A program made the translations under genes and the position numbers. Of a stretch of DNA of 64,000 bases, positions 1-12,943 are shown in pieces. Each line of letters opens with the position of its first letter. The stretch's first letter is position 1. Source of the stretch: Neodiprion pinetum. Taxonomy: Eukaryota; Arthropoda; Insecta; Hymenoptera; Diprionidae. The stretch is taken from the NCBI RefSeq assembly GCF_021155775.2, contig NC_060236.1, positions 22,644,238 to 22,708,237 of the forward strand, read 5' to 3'. Under the pieces are notes generated by a model. That model was not told the DNA's origin. It worked only from the letters and a program-made list of their open reading frames with translations, and ran no database searches.

Positions 1-3000
1 ATAATATTTAGCGGACTCAATGATGGAAACACATCAAAAGATTCGGTCGAATTCACGTTTCACCCAACCGCGATAAGAAAGGCTTTTGCTGAATCAAGAA
101 ATTAGTTTGATCAGCTCATTTTGTCACACTAACTAAATCGAAATTGTTGAATTATAGTCATCGTATTTGGAACAAATAAGGGATACTTTTTTGAAGCAAA
201 CAGATTCCAACAAAATCTAAATTGTTGGTTTAAGAATTTCTCTGCTTCCGTGTGGCCTCTAACAATGAGCTCGCAGTACCATGACAGTGTGCGATATGTT
301 ATACCGTGGATATACGATGCAATCGATGTAGCAATTTGTCGTCGTATGTACATACATGCATACATACATACGTGTAACGCATGCTTACAGTACACAATGC
401 CTGTGTTATACTTGTATGTAGGTACATGAATATCAAGCATGCAGACGACGTATCGAGTTCCGACAACTGCTACGTGTACAGGAAATACTGCAGTCTATTT
501 GCTTCACTCTAAGAAAATAACGTTTAAACTATGACTTGGACCGACGATGGTGATAATGTTGGATGAAGCGACATGCGGTACACGATGCTAACTTTAATTT
601 GACGATTACAATGAAAGCGGAATTGGAAGAGTTGCTTTGATCATCTTCATCGGAATTAAAAAAAGAATCAAATCCCAATCGGTCTTCGAGGAATTCATCT
701 GTCGTAACAATAACTACCCCTAAGCCTCTTACAAGCTTTCCTATATATACATTCTACTCAATTTGCAAGAGTTCCTCTAGTCTGCCCAATATGCAGGGCG
801 AATAACGAAGGAACTATAATTTGATCTGCCTGCGGTAGCGTTGAATCGCGAACAACCGGCGGCAGCACCGACGGTGGGTCGAAAAAAGAAACGAAGAAAT
901 CGAAACAAGAAACTGAACGAGAGACGAAGCAAAGTGAACAAAAAGAAAAGGAGGTGATAGGTATAAGCTGAGTGAAAGAGAACAAACCCGAGGAATCTCT
1001 TTTTCGAGATGTTCGCTCACATTATGTTATATACATGTATACCATACACCTGAAAGACCATGCTTCTTCTTCTTCATTTTCTTCTTCTTCTTGGCGGCAG
1101 GGTGGGTAGGGGGTGTCAGTTTTTTTCCCGGAACCACGTCCACGCCACCGTCGTCGTGGCGGGTCGTTCGAATTGCAGTAGAAAAGAATGGAGAATATAG
1201 CGGACAGGTACGGGGCTAGTCGAGTCTCCCGCTACTTCGACAAACACGCCCAGCTATTGGGTCCGCGCCCCATTCCTCCGGTTGAATGCCTTATATATGC
1301 GAAGAGTTCCTCGCAGGGCGGCAGATATGGCGGTATCGGATTTTCTAAACGTGTGTATACATGTAGGCAGTAGGTATGCAACCTACCGCTCTTCATCCTC
1401 GCGCCCGTGCAGAACATCCTGGTTGTTGGTATCCATAAATGGTCCCGTAGGAACGACGAACTAACGAAAAGAGTCCAAGAGAAAAGAAGCGATGAAAAGA
1501 TAGCCGGGACTCTGAGTATTTATATTGGCTGTGAGGGAAGGGAAGGGAAGGGAAGGAAAGGGAAGGGTAGGACCCTGACCCTCGAAGTGTGGGAAACAAA
1601 AGATTAAGTCGTCCGGCAGACCATCCCTCGTTCTTGAAACTGTTGGGTACATATACAAGCTCGCTACAGGTATTTTTTTTTCTTCTTTTAAACCATCAGG
1701 TACAGGTCTCGCTACAGGTATAATACCGCACCTCTCTTGCTTTTCCAGCCAAGGTAGGTAGGTAGATAGGTCAAAATGACGGGGTGGGTTGACTGACTGA
1801 ATGACTGACTGAGTTAACAAACCTGTTGGAACTCGCCGAGAACTACCGCCTGCGCTGCAACGACGACCGATGCGGCGAAACACAAAGATTTCTCAAGCTG
1901 TTCACCGCCTGCCTGCGACAAGATGTCCCACAGCTCTGTAGATATAATCATGACAATGAAGAAACGATGTGGTCTTTGATTGAAAAATCTCAGAAGGTTC
2001 CTAATTTTGCACTTCTTAGGATTCGAATTTGCAGTCTCGAGAGAGATGAAAACTGCCCGTATTTCATTATACTTTTCGAAAGTTCCGGAAGTATAGACAT
2101 TACTGTTGTAACCTGAATGCAAAATATTTACATTGAGATCCGATAGAGAAGCTAGACACACATATGTGTATTGAGACGCCCTCTCTAAATAACAAACTTT
2201 CTTTGGCCGACGCCAACCGGCGCCAGTTGATAATGAAACACACAATGTAAAGAAATGTAAAAGTCTGTCATTCGTTAATAAACATCATTCGATACGATAC
2301 CAACTCCTGTGGGACTTTATTTAGGCCAGACGATTCATATACCTACAGCGAAATCCGATGATGTAACGACGATTGAACAAATCCGTCTCTGTAATGAAAT
2401 ACCTCGAGACAACACCCCATTTGAGCTAGTAGCGTGTTTCCCAAATTTATTTTGTCATTTTCTCATTTTGTCATCGCCATCGTCATTATCATCGCAGGTC
2501 ACTCTTCAATTCCACGTATCAATTAATCGACGGAAAATATCTACATACATCGAGACGAAGATACTTGGCTGGATATAATGAATAAGAACACGCAGAGCGA
2601 TTCGAAGAATCGTTCGAAAAAACACTTTACTGTAACGAATATAAAATTATACAATTATACTCCGCAAACACTGAAGAATAGCGTATATGGCTTTATAGCA
2701 CCAGAGTTTGGTGCGCAAAATTGCAGACACGAGTCTTTATATTTTCAATGTATATGATATTGCAATATCGTGTATCACGGAACATTTCCCAACATAATTT
2801 CGGAGAATCCAACTAAGGTTTAACCCCGAACATGCGTCATTCCAACACTTTAGCTTGATCCTTTGACATAACCAACTGCCGTCCTCGCGACTCATTGTTA
2901 GCGACAGCAAGGTTAATTATTTCTATACACATTATGATTCAGTATGCGAGGTAACTTTAATCGTGTTTCGAATAATTTCGAAGCACAGCTTCATAATTTC

Positions 3001-3872
3001 TGGTATCGAAATGCATCTGGCGAATTTTATTTTGCATCTTATCGTTGATCGTATACCTACACCTATGCTTCACGGAGGTTTGAAAGTATATTTTCTTCCC
3101 CTCGAGCGAATAGTCGAACAGCGAATTAATCTTACACGGCAGAGAGGGTAATAGGAACATTGTGCGCAGAGAAGAAAATTTCATTTGATTCCATGAATCA
3201 ATTTTGCGATCGCTGCATGCGACCTGCGGGGATCATTATCTAATCATTTGTCTCTTGCCAGTTCCCGGTAGAAGTTACAACCGTGAACGAAGTGTATTAC
3301 TAGGCATATTATCCTCTATCGCTATATAGTCGTCCGAGGCTTACGTCGCGTGACGCTGTCCACACCACGCTGCCGATTTCACGTACGAGATCGTTTTACC
3401 GAGAATAAAATTAACCTCTATGCGTTCCCACGCACACATTATGATGTTTGTGTGTATATATAAAATGTAATGGAAAGATTATAAGTGTATTCTGGACATT
3501 AGGACTGGCAAGCGGAAAAAATATATTAGCTTCGACATTTTTTTAATTCGTAGCCAATCAAGCTTTGACTGATAAGACTTGTTGGAAACTGGAAATTTTG
3601 TTTTGGTAATAACAACAGCAGGTTTTGGATGGTCTTCTAGCGTTTCGATAGTGTATTCAACGAATCAAGTTTCACTAATTTCTATCGTAAACAACCCTCC
3701 CCCTCGAGCAGTTTTACGTAAGTTATTACGTAATTAGCTCGTCTTCAGCCCTAGGTTTTTTTATATACCCATCTATAATATCGCAAACTGTAGAGTTTTT
3801 TGCCCGGTTCAAATGTACAGCAAATCGATCCTGCACCTCTCCCTTGATAGTAACACGCTTCTTCTTTTTTAG
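1..3872. other. Left flank, no gene resolved
   Basis: I see no exon here that I can support on either strand. The Ig-TIR gene to the right must have 5' exons (signal peptide and the first half of its first visible Ig domain), and these may lie in this stretch or before the window, but no candidate with the right phase and an Ig-type cysteine stood out. Simple-sequence patches are visible: a CTT-rich run near 1063-1095, a GGGAA-type purine run near 1534-1571, a GTAG run near 1754-1770 and a TGAC run near 1792-1812. Confidence 0.5.
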
Positions 3873-6800
3873 GTACAAAGGCAACATACCTTACCCCTGG
3901 AAAGGTGACGATAGTCACTTCATCCTCTACCCGGAGAGCAAGAACCAGACCATATACACCAAGAATCTCCGACAATCGGATGCGGGAAGTTATTCCTGCC
4001 TGGCACTAAACGACACTACCACCCTCAATGAGGAAATCGCTCTCAAAGTCATAGGTAAATCGATCTACTTATTTATACTTATATATCCGCCATACTCGTC
4101 TTCGCTGGAAACACGAAATTGGAATTTTTTTCTACCGTATTTTATAACTTGTACATTGTGTCCGTTCTTACTTGTCTTGAGCCATCGGAGAACCGAAACA
4201 CGAAGGAAAAATATCAACCCAGGGCTCTGCGACACTGATTCGTCCTTGAAAAACGGTTTAGACGACCAGCTCCAACATAGTATTGTTTACAAATAATATC
4301 CATCAGAGACTCTATAGATTCTGACCGAAGTCCAGACGGTAACTTCATACTGTCGTTGATTATTTTGCGTGACCGTAAGATTTTTATTTTCGTACTCATG
4401 CTTGTGCTGTTTCCGGCGAAGCGAAACTCCGCACATTGCGTGATGAGGTAGCATGCCCTCTCATCGTCGTATTCTTGTATCGAAATTCGAATACACACGT
4501 ACGTATTCACAATCATTGATCGTTGGAGAAAATATTTTTAAATCAGTGTATGATTTCCACCCATCATCGATACCGTCCGAACCGGCTTAACGTTACAATG
4601 CGAATTGCCATTTGAATAATTAAACCATCGGCTTCGCGCAACCGCGACAAGAGTTTCTTATCTCTTCAGTCTTACCGAGAATATACCCGTCAGCGTTACG
4701 CCATGCCTTATCGAAATACACACGTGGTACGGGTCTGCTGAGCATATAATAATTGTGGGAGTACACTTCTTTCTACTACGTGGAAAGCGTAACAATATAT
4801 TATCCAAAGCGGGCGATAACCCACTGCAAGTTATTCACCATAGTTATAGGTAGGTTGGTATTAACGTCTCGCCTACCCAGGCGCGGATCCAGGACAGTTT
4901 TTTGGGGGGGAGGGGGCAAAGCCGAGTCTGATGGGTGAGGAGACAAAAGTAAAATTACCACAAAATGACCAAATTTTTATAAATATGAAAAAAACAAAAA
5001 TACAAGATACATGACTGTATTTTACAATTTCACACTTTCCGTTTTTAAACTTTACATCTGGGTTTGCCTTGATCAAAATTATCACCGAGTACTTTTTCAG
5101 TAACTAACACATGAGGCGAGTTAGTACTATAACAGTCTTGACCCAAAAAATTGTACCAAATCGCTCGGATCCGATTTTTTGGGGAAAAATCAATATAATA
5201 AACAGAAGTTACCTTTGCAGTTGATATTCAAATGACATGCAAGTTGTAACATACCAACTCAGCCCAGTCTTCCGGACTGTTTAATTAATCTATATGAGAT
5301 TAATAAAAATCGCAAATTTACAGTAATAAAAACCAAAATATTAATGTGACCATATTTTACATTGTTGAGATAGCTTTAAAAAGACTTTAGAAGGAAAAGC
5401 AAAGTGAAAATGCTTCGCGCGAATATCTGAATGATATTTTATTGTAGGATATTGGATAAGTAGGTACTAATAAAATATTAAGATCCCGAAAGTATCAGAC
5501 TTCAATCTCATTGTCAGTTGTATTTTGTTGAACTTGCAATACTCCTTTAACCAGGATTTCGGCGTGGCTGCCGTGCAACGCGGGTGTTTAACTCGCAGGC
5601 GTTTCGGCGATATTTTGTAGTTTCCACACTGGAGAATACAAAGTAGATAACAGAAGATATGCAAAGAATGTTATAATATCAAAGCTATCGAGTTTATACT
5701 CGTCATCGTTGACCTACCGGATGGATACCGGTATATCTATGCGTTATTGGAACTCCGTGTTAACCTGATATGGAAGCGAGGAGTGCCCATCCTCCTGACG
5801 GAGAACAGAGATCACTCTCTCGCTACCCAAGAAGAAGAAAAAGGCGCGGGTCTGCAGAGCATTATAGGTATAGGTAGACCCAGCCTTATACCCGTCTCCG
5901 ACAACGACGTTGACGACGACGATGACCAAGCCAAATATCTGTTCCTTTCCGAGAAATCGTACGTCAGCTATTAACCCACCATTATCAACCACAGAGACTC
6001 TTTACACGGGTATCTATAACCCGAGTGCATCGTAAGGCACAAAGAATCTCTCTCTTTCGAGGCGTCATTCATTGAAAAGAAAAGTATGTGGGTGTATAAA
6101 ATAAAAATTGTAACAGGTTGTGGTCTGCGGTACAGACGTTTCGGTTATTGAATCATAGCATAATCATCGTGAGGCATAATTTGTTGTTTTATTCCAGACG
6201 AGGATACCCCCTACACCGGGGAACCTTTGCTCACCCATCAACCCAGGACTCAGTTCGCTCCGCTCGGCGTTCCTACACGGCTATTTTGTGAGGCCTACGT
6301 TGGACATACCCATCTTCCCGACGTCAGGAACTCCGTTCTGTGGTCCAGGAGCTTCTGCAATGTGACGATACCAACTGACGGGAGAATTTACCAGCACAAA
6401 ATTACCAGGTAAGTTTTTCGTCTTCAATTTTTACCTCAAAAAAAACATTGTAGCTTCGGGCCGGCGTATATACCGAAAAACTCCGCATAGAACAAGGCAA
6501 AGAGGAACAAAACAGACTGGTCGGATTATACAAATTTTTATTGACGTAGAAAAATGGATTTCGTCAGAGCGATCTACCGCCGTGCACTTGCCGGTGGTTT
6601 TCACGGTCCACGAAGCTACTCGTTGTTGCGTTCGGTATATGTGTTCTATGGTTTACGCAACGGGTTCTTGTTGGGGTATAAATTGACTCGGATAAAAAAA
6701 AAGGACGAAAAAGAAAAAAGAATTCCCACGGCACGTGTTTCAACATCACTCGATGCATGCGATGGATCATTTTGTTTTCATGGAAGTAGACGTACATTTA

Positions 6801-9010
6801 TGAGAGAATTTCGCAAAACTCAATTTAATCTTCAAACTCATCGACAGTTTTTGTTTGGGATTCGGTACTTTCGAAAATTTCAAATCGATTCCAAGAGCTA
6901 AATCAGCTACAAAAAATACACGTGAATTCTTGCACAGTTTTCGAAACAATCCAAATGACCGTGGAAGATGAGGATGAGGATCAGGAGGTCATTGGCCCTT
7001 CGTCGCCTTGTAGTATGCTCTACTCACTTTTCCTGTATATCTATGTATACCCCGAAGCGAATTTGCCACTGATTGATTTCTCTTCAAAGTCGTGTTATGT
7101 ACATCGTCATACCGCGTTGATTAGGGCCTTATGCTCGGCCACTGGTTGTTTTACAGGGCAGTATTTTCAACGATCCAGACGTTTTCGCATAACTTCTTTG
7201 AAACCGTTGCCGGTTTTAAATAATCAATAAACATTAAATTTGCAATTTGCCAACACGAACTTGTCTACAATTGCGACCGTTTGCAATAGATTACGGGTTG
7301 CCAAGCGCGTGATATGCGCGGTAGAAGCGGTATAAGTCTAATAAGGTTCTGCCCCGCACCCTATATGCAGTTCTATGAACTCGTAGATTCTTTTACTAGT
7401 TACATTGCTGGTGCAGATCAGCGAAAACTGCCTACAGTGCGAGGATTACACGATTTCCTAGCTTGCTTCGGTTCAAGTATTACAGGTACAGCGATTGTAC
7501 CGGTTCAACAAAATTTTTATCAGGACCCATCGACCTCATTCTCAACGTGGTGGTAATGACCCAGCAATATTTTCGTACTTCTGATATTAATATTGATGAT
7601 GATGATGATGACGATGACGACGATGATGATTATGATTATGATGATGATGATGATGATGATGATGATAATAGACATGATAATTAATAAAACGCGTGTGAAT
7701 TTTCTTTTCCAGAGAAAATAACCAAATCGTTGGATCGTATTTGGTGATCAAGGATGTGAGAGCCGAAGATTATGGGGAGTACAAATGCGAAGTTAGCAAC
7801 AGTATCGACCAGCTTATAGTCATAACGGCATCTGTATTACCGGAAGGTACGATTATAATTACTTATGAGACGTAGAATTATTACTGATTGTGAGTAAACA
7901 GATCTTGATACTGGAAATAATTTCTTGTTACTCAATCACATCGATGAACATTTATAGATGCATGTAACTGTTTTACTGCGCACGTACATAATTTAACGAC
8001 GATTGATTCACAGAAGTGCCAATACGCGGGATGCAGGTTGGATCTTGGCGCAAAGTTGTGCTCCTTGTTGCTCTGGTCATGATCTGCACTCTTTCCCTGG
8101 GAGCTTTCTACATCCGATGCTGGTTACCGGTCACCCTGTTTTTCCGCGATAGATTCTCACCGCTAGAAGAAAATGGTGACAATATTTTCAAATAATTCCA
8201 TGTTTTTTTTTCTCCTCAAAATAGTGTGGCTAATGATAATTACTTTCACCCAGAAATCCAACTACACGTTATTATAACTATACTTACCACCACGCAACCT
8301 CTGAAGCTATAATTAATAAGGGAAGTTATTTCAATTCTCCCGTTTCACAGATGGCAAGGACTGCGACGCGCTTGTCTGTTATCACGAAATGGACGCGAGT
8401 CTGGCCATTGGAGTAATAATACCAACTTTGGAGTCAAGATATTGTTACAAATGTGCGTCTCTGGAGCTGTCGCAAATTACCCGGAATTGTAAGTTCATGT
8501 GCAATTGGCATAATTAGTCCAGTGTTCTTGACACCCTGTGGTATACTCATATCCCTGTCCTCTCCAGGGTCCCTCGAGATCGGTCCCAAAAGCAAGACAG
8601 CGAGGCGTGTGATCGTCATCGTGAGTCCCGCTGCGGTGCAGGGAAGCACCTGGAACGACGCGACCCTACGAACCGTCTTCTGCCAGCTGGCTTCATTGCA
8701 CCTGCCACTGAACCGAGTAATCGTCGTTGCGCTGAAAGATCTGCCGATCTCGCTGACGGCACCGAAACTCGCGTCTTCGCGTCACGTGTACGAGGAAGGG
8801 GCCGGCATCGGACGGGTGAAAACCCTGAGATGGTGCGACAAAGACGAGACAACGGGCTTCGTCAAGTTCTGGTGCAGGTTGCGCCTCTGCCTGCCGCCCA
8901 TTCGCCCCGGCGCTCGGAAGACTCAGCAATCCGTCGCGCTGATCGTTCAAATGAAGAGCGGTGCTCAGACAACTACCAGGTCTCGCGAGAGCCTCGAGGT
9001 GCTTGTATGA
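3873..9010 (+). CDS. Ig-TIR transmembrane receptor, IL-1-receptor-like (5' end missing)
   Basis: Six exons join in phase: 3873-4054, 6198-6408, 7713-7846, 8014-8175, 8351-8488 and 8568-9010 (TGA). They give about 422 residues of the C-terminal part. The first exon is the second half of an Ig domain with the motif DAGSYSC; exons 2-3 form a second Ig domain with LFCEA, VLWSR and DYGEYKC; exon 4 has a single membrane helix (KVVLLVALVMICTLSLGAFYI); exons 5-6 form a cytoplasmic TIR domain with box 1 CDALVCYHEMD, a core strand RRVIVIVSP and box 3 KFWC. Ig ectodomain plus TIR is the architecture of IL-1R, IL1RAPL and SIGIRR, not of Toll, which has leucine-rich repeats. The family signals through TIR adaptors such as MyD88 or acts at synapses; which applies here cannot be read. 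The RDxxPG box 2 is not recognisable. The 5' exons are not found. Confidence 0.8.
4055..6197 (+). other. Long intron of the Ig-TIR gene
   Basis: This intron of about 2.1 kb has a GTAAAT donor and a TTCCAG acceptor and joins phase 1 to phase 1. No exon is visible inside. Near 4879-4912 a motif (GCGCGGATCCAGG followed by a poly-G tract) resembles the terminus of some DNA transposons, but I see no partner terminus or target duplication, so it may be a truncated remnant. Confidence 0.45.
7594..7670 (+). repeat. GAT/GAC trinucleotide microsatellite in an intron
   Basis: Nearly pure GAT repeats with a few GAC and TAT variants lie about 40 bp upstream of the exon that starts at 7713, inside the Ig-TIR intron 6409-7712. 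In one frame they read as poly-aspartate, but they lie outside the spliced message and precede the polypyrimidine tract, so this is an intronic repeat and not an acidic domain. Confidence 0.85.
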
Positions 9011-9414
9011 TACATCAGAACGTCGTGCTGGCATCAGGGAGATTATGGCAAGGCTGAATTGACGATTTCACGGATCGCTAGTAAGGAGTACAACCGAGCT
9101 AAGAAGTAACTCCACTTGATTCGGAATGCTCACGTGAGGGTTGCAGCGCTACCATAATTTTCGATATTGCTATTATATGTAGTAATTATTTCTTCATCGG
9201 ACTGCTTATAATTTATGTGACGTAACAGGAGTAGAATATTCTTACGGATTACGCTAACGGTGTCGCAATAAGAGGACGGATGATTGTGGTTGTCGAGTTA
9301 AGTGTGGCCAGTTTTCTGGTGCTTCTGAATAGGCGCATAACCTGGATTTAACTCGGTTGTTACGTATCAGAAGAGACTTCGGCAGACCGGCAAATTGCCA
9401 CACTAATAAGGGTG

Positions 9415-9420
9415 AATAAA
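9415..9420 (+). terminator. Candidate poly(A) signal of the Ig-TIR gene
   Basis: The first clear AATAAA downstream of the TGA at 9008-9010, about 405 bases on. It would give a 3' UTR of roughly 420 nt. It is a positional candidate only, since AT-rich sequence contains this hexamer by chance. Confidence 0.4.
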
Positions 9421-11525
9421 AATAATGGAATTCGAGGTGTACGTTCATACACCCTCTCATCAGCGCAAACCTCAGTAAACGAATCTTCACTATTTTTTCA
9501 TACAAATATTTTGCAAGTATAGTGAACATATTATATACGTGTACACTTTATAGATATTTAGATATTATAAACAGACTCTCATTACAAGAGACTCATCAAG
9601 GCTTCCATGGAAAAAAAATTCCTAAAGTTGAAAATAACGTAAGAACTGAAAAAAAAAACACTTCCACGTTTTGTTACAGTAAGAAATTCACTCGCGCAGC
9701 AGAATTTTAGAACGACTTGAATACTCTTTCGATGGTCTGAAAGTTCGTAAAGTGTATTCCTTGCATCGTAATTACTTCGTGAACGCTTTTATTTCGTTAA
9801 TTTTTTTGATCTTTTTTACTTTTCTACTTTTCATGACCTTTGGTGATATAATAAAAGTATTGGTTTCGGTCAAAAATCACTTTTTCTAATTTCGACAAAT
9901 CTTTACGAGTTCGAAATTCTAAAATCCGAAAATTAGAATTTTAGAAAATGTCTGACAAACTCCTGCGATGATCTCGGAAACAGTTCGATGAAAAAAATCT
10001 AAAACTTACAGACTTTTACAACGAAACGATGGGCATGAAAAATTGCCATGTCCCATTTAATTTGAACTTCCAGTTCTACCGGGAATAAAATTATTTTCAA
10101 TGTTTTACCGGCGAACATATACTTTTTCTAAATAAAAGATTGTTTTGCCCAGTTTATATATTTATATTTAAAAAAGTCTAAATGTTTTGTTTTTCAGAAT
10201 TTTTTTTGTACCGATTTTTCCTTTAAAACTCTTTCATTTGACTGCCAAGTTCTATCAGTTTCAGATTTTTCACCTGGCCGTTTTCCAGATGATCGTGGAA
10301 GTTTGTCAGATAGATTAACGGACTCTTCCCGTTTCATGGTGATGAAAAGCATCGCGAAACAACTGCTTTCAGTCTAGATTTTTCTTCCTAATTTTCGGTA
10401 AAAACCTACGTAATTTGTTTACTGTGTGTGTACATACTATACCGAAACCCATAGCGTATGGTTTTCTGTGTATTTATTTAGTTTTTATTATTTATATTAT
10501 AATACAAGCGTCACATCGACCGTGATATGTATAAATATATATCGTAGAACAGATTATGCGCTACTCTGTGGATGAGTGAATCTTTGATATGAGAAAATTT
10601 TTTACAGCCACTGTCGAATAGCAACAAGTTCATCTTTTATTCTCAAACTAATCCTTGGGGACTCGAACTAGAAGTTTAATTTTTATGCTAAAATTAATCT
10701 CTTTTGAGGCATATTTTTTATCTATTAATCAAGCGTCGTCGACCATTGAACTATCGGAAACGAACCTCAGATTAAAGATCTATTCTATCCGACAGTTAAG
10801 ACAATAAATATCACAGTAGCGTACTCGAATCTCAGATATATCGTATACTTATGTATCGTCGCATGTGGTAGTCTCTTTACCATCAGTATTATAAATTGTA
10901 ATATGTAACAGCGTGTTTTGACTGATAAAAAATTTGCTCAGCATGTATAACGCGCATATTTTATGACAAATATTTGCAAGTAAAGTACATCTTGAAAAAA
11001 ACAGAAATATATGTTATAGACAAAAAACGCGAGTGTACTTTTAGTAGTTTGTCCGAAGTGATGGTGTAAGTCGAGGTACAAGTATGTGCGTATAGGTATG
11101 TATGTGTGTATGTATAGAAGACGGTTCAAAAGAAGAGAATGCAAGTACGATTGTATTATTATCAAACTAGGATATCATTGAACAATATGAAAGCATTTTT
11201 CTGAAACTACTAGCGTTTCTCTCAAACCCGATTCAACGATCAGTATTCACAAGCTCGAATGTCTCGCAATTGACGTGATACGTGCCTCCAACGTGCAGGA
11301 TTCGAGAGTTAATCACACGTGGCTTGATGATATGCGCAGTGTTTGTAGCCTTTATTGATACAAATAATTTGTTCTATTTTTCTACCTAATTAATTACAAA
11401 ATCGTGTACTTAAGTCGGATGGAGTTTATCGTATTCCGTCCGTCTGTAGCACCATATATTAATTATTATGTAAATTACATGCGCTACGCGTGTGCAAGGG
11501 CAAATATGCACGAATGCACACTGTA
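9421..11525. other. AT-rich intergenic sequence
   Basis: This stretch between the Ig-TIR 3' end and the hAT-type MITE contains only short unconvincing open frames. It has poly-A and poly-T runs but no tRNA fold, recognised exon or inverted repeat that I could support. Confidence 0.5.
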
Positions 11526-12625
11526 TTATACATTAGGGTGCTTCGTTTGATACGACTATTTTTTTTTCACTCCATAGACGAAATATCACTCTGAACATAT
11601 AAAAAAAAATTCCCACCAAAGCCTAGCTCTTAATTTTAATTTTAAGTACTCGCTAAATGAATTTGAAATTTTCCCATTTAATTAACACGTAAAAATAATT
11701 TTTTTTTGTCAATTATCTATAGCATCGCGAGTTTTCATACTATTTAATTGACCATGGCCGGAAGTTTTAGAGTTTTATACGATGTACATGGAAGAATTGA
11801 AAGTTTTGAGTTCGATTCCCCGATGCCTCACTTTTTTTTTTAATTGATTAATCACAATAAATAGCTAGATTGGAAAAATCTTATCGAGAATATTAAAATC
11901 ATTAAATGTTAATGAAAATAATACACAAAAGTGGTCAATAAAACAGTTGGAGGACAAACCTACGTTCTCTGGTTGAGAGTAGTAGTAATTGGCGAAGACT
12001 TCAGAATCGTCGGGTGAAGACATTTGAAGATTAAGATACATTACAATCACGTCTATTTTATTACATTTATAACAATTTGGGTATAAAAATTGTCAAATAT
12101 GCGGATAAAATAGTGATATTTATAGTTTTCTTATGATTATTTAATTTTATATTGGAAACTATCAGTTCTACAGTTTCAGCTGATGAAACTTTTTTGTAGG
12201 AAATTAAATTCTCTACAAAAAAGATTCTTTACAATTTTGCTGTAAAGTTAGTAGTTTAGGAGAAAAATGAAAAAAACCATAATTTTTTAGCAAAAATCAA
12301 CTTTACAATTTTTTACTGGCGAGATACTTCATAAATTCTAAATTAGCTCTAGGAACTTTTAAAGAGGAAGGATCCCTCTAAAACTTCCGGCCATGGTCAA
12401 TTAAATAGTATGAAAACTCGCAATGCTATAGATAATTGACAAAAAAAAAATTATTTCTACGTGTTAATTAAATGGGAAAATTTCAAATTCATTTAGCGAG
12501 TACTTGAAATTAAAATTAAGAGCTAGGCTTTGGTGGGAATTTTTTTTTTATATGTTTAGAGTGATATTTCGTCTATGGAGTGGAAAAAAAAATAGTCGTC
12601 TTAAACGAAGCACTCTATTATACAT
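11526..12625. mobile_element. hAT-type MITE with long terminal inverted repeats and 8-bp TSD
   Basis: The element body is 11534-12617 (1084 bp). Left arm 11534-11773 and right arm 12376-12617 are inverted copies of about 240 bp with only scattered mismatches; the ends read TAGGGTGCTTCGTTT on the left and its near complement AAACGAAGCACTCTA on the right. The same octamer TTATACAT flanks both sides (11526-11533 and 12618-12625), which is the 8-bp target-site duplication expected of hAT-superfamily transposition. The ~600-bp interior has no transposase frame, so the copy is non-autonomous and would depend on a transposase encoded elsewhere. It sits in intergenic DNA about 320 bp downstream of the first ABCC gene. 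Confidence 0.88.
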
Positions 12626-12897
12626 GCTATATATACACATATATGTATAGATATGTACAGTAAAAATTGAACTTATTATCCTGACTTGTAAAATCTCAGT
12701 TGGGTAAATAACTGTCACTTTCTTTTCCTCCCTCCCGTGCACTGCTGACGATAGGGGCCATCCGCAGACAATTACTAATCTGTGGCCCAATAATACAAAA
12801 CATTTTCTAAGGATCAGAGTAAACTTGCTTTAGTCCTATACTCGGAAATGTATCTCGAACGTAGCGTAGCACAGTTAACAATAACATATGTCGGAAA

Positions 12898-12903
12898 TTT
12901 ATT
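12898..12903 (-). terminator. Candidate poly(A) signal of the first ABCC gene
   Basis: TTTATT on the plus strand is AATAAA on the coding strand, 41 bases beyond the TAG stop at 12944-12946. It would give a very short 3' UTR of about 60-70 nt. Confidence 0.5.
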
Positions 12904-12943
12904 TAAACGGTGATCATGTATAGTATCTAATTGTAACCCTGGA

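Noticed and set aside
1461..2245. Minus-strand frames of about 140 codons near the left edge
   Set aside because: Arg/Ser/Pro-rich composition from purine-run DNA, no conserved motif and no splice context.
4870..4920. Possible transposon terminus GCGCGGATCCAGG plus poly-G
   Set aside because: No inverted partner and no target duplication found in the window; kept only as a note on the intron.
8453..8567. Open frame running through the 8489-8567 intron of the Ig-TIR gene
   Set aside because: It uses the wrong frame for box 1 and would start with an internal ATG; clean GTAAGT and TCTCCAG splice sites restore the TIR fold.
11800..11826. GAGTTCGATTCCCCG, similar to a tRNA box B
   Set aside because: The flanking bases do not form the five-pair T-stem and no D-arm precedes it; it is part of the interior of the hAT MITE.
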